Below, piece by piece: positions 5,738 to 9,757 of a stretch of DNA of 9,757 bases. Source of the stretch: an uncultured Brevinema sp. (GTDB lineage Bacteria; Spirochaetota; Brevinematia; Brevinematales; Brevinemataceae); assembly GCA_947040475.1 (NCBI GenBank), contig CAMRBT010000047.1, positions 1 to 9,757 of the forward strand, written 5' to 3'. Below the pieces are notes generated by a model. That model did not search any database, was not told the origin of the DNA, and worked only from the letters and a program-made list of their open reading frames with translations. How positions within the stretch are numbered: the first letter of the stretch is position 1; each line of letters opens with the position of its first letter. The position numbers were made by a program, and so were the translations under genes.

Positions 5738-7207
5738 TTAATCAATTTTTATTGTTGGATAGCTTGATGCAAACAACTTTTCTTTAGGCAGTTTATAGAG
5801 AGATCTTTCTACGTAAGACTCTTTTAATTTTTCATAATAATTTTGAGCTTTTACTATTACTTGTTCATAATCAAAATTTGCTATAATGCGATTTTGCATG
5901 ACTATTTTTCCATTGATAATTGTGGTATGAACATCTCGCCCTGTACCTTGAAGAAACATTGTTTTGATAGGATCATCAATAGTACCTGTATGTATAGAAT
6001 TTAGATCTATGATAATGATATCAGCTTTTGATCCCACACAAAGACGACCTATATCATCTCTACCTAGAGCTTTTGCTCCTCCTAGGGTAGCAGCATTAAA
6101 AAAGGCAGTATAATTATTTGCTGGGGCATTATTGTCTAAATGTCTTGCTATAAAAGCCCCAGTACGCATATTATCTATCATATCACAAGGGAAAGTATCT
6201 GTCCCCATAGCCATATTGATGCCATATCGTTGATATCTCCCAAAACTATCCAATCCTTTACCTGATCGAGAATATACGAGAGGACAATGGATGACTGTTG
6301 TTTTAGTGTCTCTTAAAATATCCAAATCATCATTACTTGTATCTTTGATTTCGTGGTACCCAGAAGTATAAAAAGCATGAGGAATAGAAGTGCCTTCATC
6401 TAAAAATCCTATAGAATTGAGATAAGCAATAGGGGATTTTTTATACCATTCTTGAATGAAGTTATACTCTAAAATCCCTTGAGCCGCATGAAGACGAATA
6501 GGGCAATTTAATTCTTTGGCAATCTTTTTTGATTCTTTGAGAATTTCTTCTGTTTGTAGTTCTATACGCTCTGGGACTAACGCAGCTTGAATCAAACCGT
6601 CGTATTTATTGTGATACGCTTTAGCAAATTTTACAGCATCTTGAAAGCCTTTTTGTCCATCTTCAGGAGTAGGAGAAATAGAGACTTTTCCAGTATTATC
6701 TACAGTATGTTTTGCTGATGCATAACTAGGTCCTAAATATACTCTCAATCCTAATTTTCCAGCATTTTCTGCGGCAGCTTCTATTTCTTCGTAGGTTTCA
6801 GCAGATTTTTTGTAGAGTACAGAAGTAATAGGCATTGCAGTCGTAATACCATTAGATATTAAATTAGCATAAGCATAATAAGATTTGAAGCTTTCTTCTT
6901 CTAAGGTCATTTGTTCTTTTCTATTGAGAAAATATTCATGATTCCACATCAAATAGGGTCTATGTTCTTCAGGCTGATCTGCAAAAATCAAAGAATGATC
7001 TATATCTCCCAAGGCATCGAGATCAATAAATCCAGGACTAACAATGGCATTTTTTGCATCAATATGAGAATTATAATCACCTTGATAATTGTGTCCTATG
7101 TAGATTACGGTATCATTTAGGTAGACTAATTCTGCATTTTCATAAATAACGTGGGAGTCATTTTGATAGCCAATAATATATTTAGCTGAAATTTTTGTTA
7201 TGTTCAT
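5738..7207 (-). CDS. Chlorohydrolase-like amidohydrolase lacking the canonical HxH motif
   Basis: A 489-residue member of the amidohydrolase superfamily near the TRZ/ATZ chlorohydrolase / aminohydrolase group. It has the N-terminal and C-terminal beta-sandwich halves (1-60; GRLCVGSKADIIIIDL around 387-402) flanking the barrel. Retained barrel landmarks are RLHAAQ (H240), IPHAFY (H277), VIHCP (306-309) and MGTD (D337). The first-strand motif, normally PGxxDxHxH, reads PGFIDLDALGDIDH (58-71), so both expected histidines (64 and 66) are D and L. The enzyme may bind metal differently, for example through D62/D64, or belong to a divergent subfamily with its own first-strand ligands. Substrate unknown; deamination or amide hydrolysis is the family expectation. 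ATG 7207 overlaps the TGA of the upstream membrane-protein gene (ATGA), with AAGGAA just upstream, which indicates translational coupling. The binding-protein gene starts 16 bp after its stop. Confidence 0.85.
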   Translation of the reverse strand: MNITKISAKYIIGYQNDSHVIYENAELVYLNDTVIYIGHNYQGDYNSHIDAKNAIVSPGFIDLDALGDIDHSLIFADQPEEHRPYLMWNHEYFLNRKEQMTLEEESFKSYYAYANLISNGITTAMPITSVLYKKSAETYEEIEAAAENAGKLGLRVYLGPSYASAKHTVDNTGKVSISPTPEDGQKGFQDAVKFAKAYHNKYDGLIQAALVPERIELQTEEILKESKKIAKELNCPIRLHAAQGILEYNFIQEWYKKSPIAYLNSIGFLDEGTSIPHAFYTSGYHEIKDTSNDDLDILRDTKTTVIHCPLVYSRSGKGLDSFGRYQRYGINMAMGTDTFPCDMIDNMRTGAFIARHLDNNAPANNYTAFFNAATLGGAKALGRDDIGRLCVGSKADIIIIDLNSIHTGTIDDPIKTMFLQGTGRDVHTTIINGKIVMQNRIIANFDYEQVIVKAQNYYEKLKESYVERSLYKLPKEKLFASSYPTIKID

Positions 7208-7821
7208 ACAATTTTCCTTGAAGATGATTTATTATATAATTTTGAAAACAGATCGTAAAATACCTGTAAAAAAAATCCTGTAGTAATTAAGGTGAGAATC
7301 GTGCCTATTCCTACTTGTCCTTTTAGAAGGTATCCAATAAGGATATAAACAAAATCACAACAGTACTTGATGATTCCTATAGGCTGTGAAAACTTTTCGG
7401 ATAATGCTAAAATAAGCTCATCTGCTGCACTAGGGGCAATATTTGGGACAATATGAAGAGCTATTCCTAAAGGGGCGATCACTAAGCCTGCAAATAGCAA
7501 AAGATATACCATGTAAGGTTGGGAAACAGTAAAATTAAAAAAAAGAAAATAGTTCCATAGATCAACAAAAACACCCAAAATAAAAGAAGTGCCTAGGCAT
7601 AAAAGATTGGGTTTTGCTTTTCTATAAAAGGCAGCAATAAGGATAAAGAGAATAGAGATCAACCAAATACTAGTCCCATAAGAGATCCCAAAAGTCGTAG
7701 ATACCCCTGAAAATAAAACATCAATGGGGGACATCCCTAAGGAAGCCTTGCTCATTGACGCTACCCCAAGCCCTACAAGTAAAAGTCCCACAAAATAGTA
7801 TAAGTATCGTTTAATATTCAA
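7204..7821 (-). CDS. YczE/YyaS/YitT-family integral membrane protein
   Basis: A 205-residue protein with about six predicted membrane helices (near 6-24, 50-66, 74-95, 102-123, 151-168, 172-190). The ASLGMSPIDVL motif (26-36) after the first helix is typical of the YczE/YyaS family. A second, related loop occurs at 125-141 (VPNIAPSAADELILALS), reflecting internal duplication. The family is thought to contain small membrane transporters or export helpers but is poorly characterised. In Bacillus, YczE is linked to lipopeptide production. The start appears to be TTG at 7821, since no ATG is in frame before the conserved N-terminus; a weak GTGAG lies eight bases upstream. First gene of the four-gene operon, overlapping the next gene by four bases. 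It may export or import the metabolite handled by the downstream hydrolases, which is inference. Confidence 0.8.
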   Translation of the reverse strand: MNIKRYLYYFVGLLLVGLGVASMSKASLGMSPIDVLFSGVSTTFGISYGTSIWLISILFILIAAFYRKAKPNLLCLGTSFILGVFVDLWNYFLFFNFTVSQPYMVYLLLFAGLVIAPLGIALHIVPNIAPSAADELILALSEKFSQPIGIIKYCCDFVYILIGYLLKGQVGIGTILTLITTGFFLQVFYDLFSKLYNKSSSRKIV

Positions 7822-7868
7822 TATATTGTCTCACAGATAAATTTCAATCCATTAAAAATTGATTGATT

Positions 7869-7897
7869 ATTATACTATAAATTTAAAAATAAGTCAA
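7869..7897 (-). promoter_or_regulatory. Sigma-70 promoter of the four-gene minus operon
   Basis: On the minus strand TTGACT (7897-7892), a 17-base spacer and TATAAT (7874-7869). The expected start is near 7862, about 40 bases before the TTG start codon at 7821. The -35 box lies within the inverted repeat at 7881-7912. Confidence 0.85.
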
Positions 7898-7912
7898 TAT
7901 TTATTTTTAAAT
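7881..7912. promoter_or_regulatory. Perfect 12-bp inverted repeat over the -35 box (candidate operator)
   Basis: ATTTAAAAATAA (7881-7892) and TTATTTTTAAAT (7901-7912) are exact reverse complements separated by eight bases. The -35 hexamer of the minus operon occupies 7892-7897, so a dimer bound here would block RNA polymerase. Composition is all A/T in the arms, which lowers the weight of the match, and no regulator gene is adjacent. Confidence 0.45.
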
Positions 7913-8037
7913 AGATTAAAATAAATGCACTATGATCAATTATATGACACTTAAGAAATTAAGCATAAAAATATTTTTTATACACTAATACTATTAAAGA
8001 TAATTTACTAAAAACCTCTGTTAATTCTTTATACTAA
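7913..8037. other. Intergenic AT-rich spacer between divergent transcription units
   Basis: The gene-free stretch 7822-8173 holds two divergent promoters and the dyad at 7881-7912. In this inner part I see no gene, no convincing hairpin and no further repeat. Confidence 0.5.
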
Positions 8038-8066
8038 TTGACATTTTGATATTGGTGTAATATAAT
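8038..8066 (+). promoter_or_regulatory. Perfect-consensus sigma-70 promoter for the TPR-DUF4261 operon
   Basis: TTGACA (8038-8043), 17-base spacer, TATAAT (8061-8066): no mismatch to consensus. The predicted start is near 8073, giving a leader of about 100 bases before the start codon at 8174. Confidence 0.9.
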
Positions 8067-8173
8067 GAAAATAGGATTTAGCGAAGGGGTAAGTTCATTG
8101 TTTAACAAGACTTTTTGATACTGCTATAAATCTTATAAAAATGTTAAAGAAAAAAATAAATGAGGAGTCCATT

Positions 8174-9349
8174 ATGGATCACAAAAAACTTTTAGAACAA
8201 ATAGATGAGTGGTATAATAACGACGAAGATCAAAAAATTGTAGATGCTATTTTAGAAATACCAGCAAAAGATAGAGGCTATGATCTTATTGGACAACTAG
8301 CTGTAGCTTATAATAATACAGAAAAATATGATGAAGCAATACAAATTCTCTTTAGTATAGCAGAAGAGGGTAAAGCCGATCATGAGTGGTATTATCGCTT
8401 GGGTTATGCCTATTCTGAATTAGAAAAATATGAAGAAGCTATTAGCAATTTTAGTGAAGCAATCAAACTAGATCCTGAATATGAACCTGCTTATACAGGC
8501 AGAGGGGATGCCTATAACGAATTAGGTAAGCATGAAGAGGCTGTTCTTGATTATAATAAAGCATCAAAACTAGACTCAGAAAACCAAGAAGGCAGTAATG
8601 GAATAGGATCTTTTTTAAGTTTTGTTTTATTAGATGAAAGTGCAATAGATTTGGACTTATTAAGAAAGCAATTACAAGAAGATTGGGGTATTGTTATCAA
8701 TAAAAATTCTGAAGAAAATGACGATTCCCAATCATTAATCGAAACAATAAATGATATGAATCTTATAGTTAGTCTCATGCCAGCACCAGTACCTAATGAT
8801 GAAGCTCTTGATAATGCTAGCACCAATTTTTATTGGGAAGAAGCTGTTGATGTTACGAAAAGTCACAAAGCTCATATACTTGTATCTGTACTAGGTGGAG
8901 AAAAAGATTTACTAGGTGCAACAGATCTCTTTGTTAAAGTGTGTACTAGTTGTCTAAAACAACCCAATGCTATTGCGATAAACACTTTAGGCACTGTATT
9001 ACAGCCAGAATTTTATATTGAGTATGCAGAATCCAGTCTTAAGGAAGATCAATTTCCATTAATGAATATGGTGTTTTTCGGTATATATAGCAATGACAAT
9101 GGTGCTACTCTAAGTTTTTATACCTATGGTTTGGGTTTATATGGTAAGCTAAATATGGAAATAATCAATAGTGATAAAGCTGTAGACGAAACACTTGGAT
9201 TATTACAATCTATTGTAGAGTATGTAATAACATCAGATGTCACCTTGAAAGCTGGCGAAACAATAGGAATGAGCGAAGAACAAAAATTAAAAATAACTGC
9301 CTTAGATAGTGATGTCTTAGGTGAAGAAAGCTTACAAATAGATTTTTAA
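8174..9349 (+). CDS. TPR-DUF4261 protein (391 aa)
   Basis: No signal peptide, so cytoplasmic. Residues 37-67, 70-103 and 104-137 are three tetratricopeptide repeats, the second and third close to consensus (LGYAYSELEKYEEAISNF). These form a helical protein-interaction surface. Residues about 160-391 match the DUF4261 domain as I know it: LMPAPVPNDE (201-210), HKAHILVSV (231-239), then YTYGL (316-320), and DVTLKAGETIG (355-365) near the C-terminus. The biochemical role of DUF4261 is unknown; it is found in accessory genes, often beside other small domains of unknown function. ATG 8174 is chosen because GAGGAG (8162-8167) lies six bases upstream. The frame opens at an ATG at 8141, but that lacks a ribosome-binding site and adds a lysine-rich tail of 11 residues. 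The next gene follows after 29 bp in the same operon. Confidence 0.85.
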   Translation: MDHKKLLEQIDEWYNNDEDQKIVDAILEIPAKDRGYDLIGQLAVAYNNTEKYDEAIQILFSIAEEGKADHEWYYRLGYAYSELEKYEEAISNFSEAIKLDPEYEPAYTGRGDAYNELGKHEEAVLDYNKASKLDSENQEGSNGIGSFLSFVLLDESAIDLDLLRKQLQEDWGIVINKNSEENDDSQSLIETINDMNLIVSLMPAPVPNDEALDNASTNFYWEEAVDVTKSHKAHILVSVLGGEKDLLGATDLFVKVCTSCLKQPNAIAINTLGTVLQPEFYIEYAESSLKEDQFPLMNMVFFGIYSNDNGATLSFYTYGLGLYGKLNMEIINSDKAVDETLGLLQSIVEYVITSDVTLKAGETIGMSEEQKLKITALDSDVLGEESLQIDF

Positions 9350-9378
9350 TGAATATTTATTAAAATAAGGAAATTAAT

Positions 9379-9753
9379 ATGAATAGAAATAATTTTATAT
9401 TTTCACCAGAAAGAGAGGAATATCTAGCGACTTTTAATGATTTTCACATACAAATACCTGAAGCATTTATGTCTGATGAGAGAGTTGTGTTTGCAGAAGC
9501 GGTTATTACAATGTACCCTCGAAAGGTAGTAGATTTGGCGGTTTTTTGTAAAGAATCTGAAACATTTCAAGCCTGCTACCCAGAAGAAACAGTCAACACG
9601 ATTCTTAACAAACTACATTTACCTATTTTGAAGGTGGACGCTAGGGGTGGAATGTTTACTTACTGTGAGCATGAAATCGATGATGATCATCTTATTGATA
9701 TAGAATTTACAGGGGTAATGGACAGCTTTTCATCTGTAGGAATTGATGGGTAA
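9379..9753 (+). CDS. Small protein of unknown function (124 aa), operon partner of the TPR-DUF4261 gene
   Basis: Not recognised. An acidic cytoplasmic protein without signal peptide or membrane segment, with alternating hydrophobic patterns that suggest an alpha/beta fold. It contains a C-terminal acidic patch HEIDDDHLIDIEF and ends in GIDG. Two or three cysteines are present but no metal-binding pattern. AAGGA (9367-9371) lies seven bases before ATG 9379, and the TAA at 9751-9753 shows the gene is complete. It lies 29 bp after the DUF4261 gene and is probably co-transcribed from the promoter at 8038. Its size, acidity and position are reminiscent of immunity-type or partner proteins, but no toxin gene is visible, so this stays open. 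Confidence 0.75.
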   Translation: MNRNNFIFSPEREEYLATFNDFHIQIPEAFMSDERVVFAEAVITMYPRKVVDLAVFCKESETFQACYPEETVNTILNKLHLPILKVDARGGMFTYCEHEIDDDHLIDIEFTGVMDSFSSVGIDG

Positions 9754-9757
9754 TTCA

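Noticed and set aside
5722..5745. Upstream start for the solute-binding protein at 5745
   Set aside because: It would overlap the end of the amidohydrolase gene and precede the ribosome-binding site; the ATG at 5721 gives a normal lipoprotein signal.
5459..5767. Plus-strand 102-codon frame opposite the binding-protein gene
   Set aside because: Antisense to a clear family-5 binding protein, with no ribosome-binding site or family resemblance.
8065..8118. 17-codon open frame (MKIGFSEGVSSLFNKTF)
   Set aside because: Its ATG overlaps the -10 box of the promoter, so it would not be on that transcript, and it has no ribosome-binding site. It may be a gene remnant, but nothing supports that.
8141..8173. 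Upstream start for the TPR-DUF4261 protein at 8141
   Set aside because: No ribosome-binding site, whereas GAGGAG precedes the ATG at 8174.

Overview
The window is AT-rich bacterial DNA (roughly a third G+C by eye) with strong consensus sigma-70 promoters (TTGACA-17-TATAAT class), clear Shine-Dalgarno sites and intrinsic terminators. Two encoded proteins carry lipoprotein signal peptides, one with an atypical lipobox (M-G-A-C) of the relaxed kind seen in spirochaetes. A low-GC spirochaete such as a Brevinema relative is plausible, but Firmicutes or Fusobacteria cannot be excluded from this sequence alone.

Layout. (1) 1-305, minus: the N-terminal 101 residues of a YtcJ-like amidohydrolase with its own consensus promoter. 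(2) 413-787, plus: an operator-like dyad, a promoter, and a roughly 320-nt highly structured RNA. Its 5' end pairs with a segment near its 3' end and encloses three related stem-loops. The same 3' segment can instead form an intrinsic terminator. This is the most interesting element of the window: it looks like an attenuator or riboswitch-type leader, or a stand-alone structured sRNA. (3) 887-2389, plus: a 500-aa lipoprotein made of five related ~93-aa beta-rich modules, including a nearly perfect 525-bp tandem duplication. (4) 2508-3050, plus: a 180-aa protein with a glycine-rich hydrophobic core between charged helices, preceded by a strong hairpin and followed by a bidirectional terminator. 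(5) 7821-3151, minus: a tight four-gene operon encoding a YczE/YyaS-type membrane protein, a chlorohydrolase-like amidohydrolase lacking the usual HxH metal motif, a family-5 solute-binding lipoprotein, and an AstE/AspA-type zinc deacylase. It has a consensus promoter whose -35 box lies inside a perfect 12-bp inverted repeat. (6) 8038-9753, plus: a perfect-consensus promoter drives a TPR-DUF4261 protein and a small unrecognised protein.

How the genes may work together. The minus operon reads as a scavenging unit: the lipoprotein would bind an oligopeptide-like or acylated/amidated solute, and the deacylase and amidohydrolase would process it. No ABC permease or ATPase lies in the window, so the binding protein must use one encoded elsewhere. 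The structured RNA lies directly upstream of the repeat lipoprotein with no good promoter between, so control of lipoprotein expression by the RNA switch is the simplest model. That link is inference.
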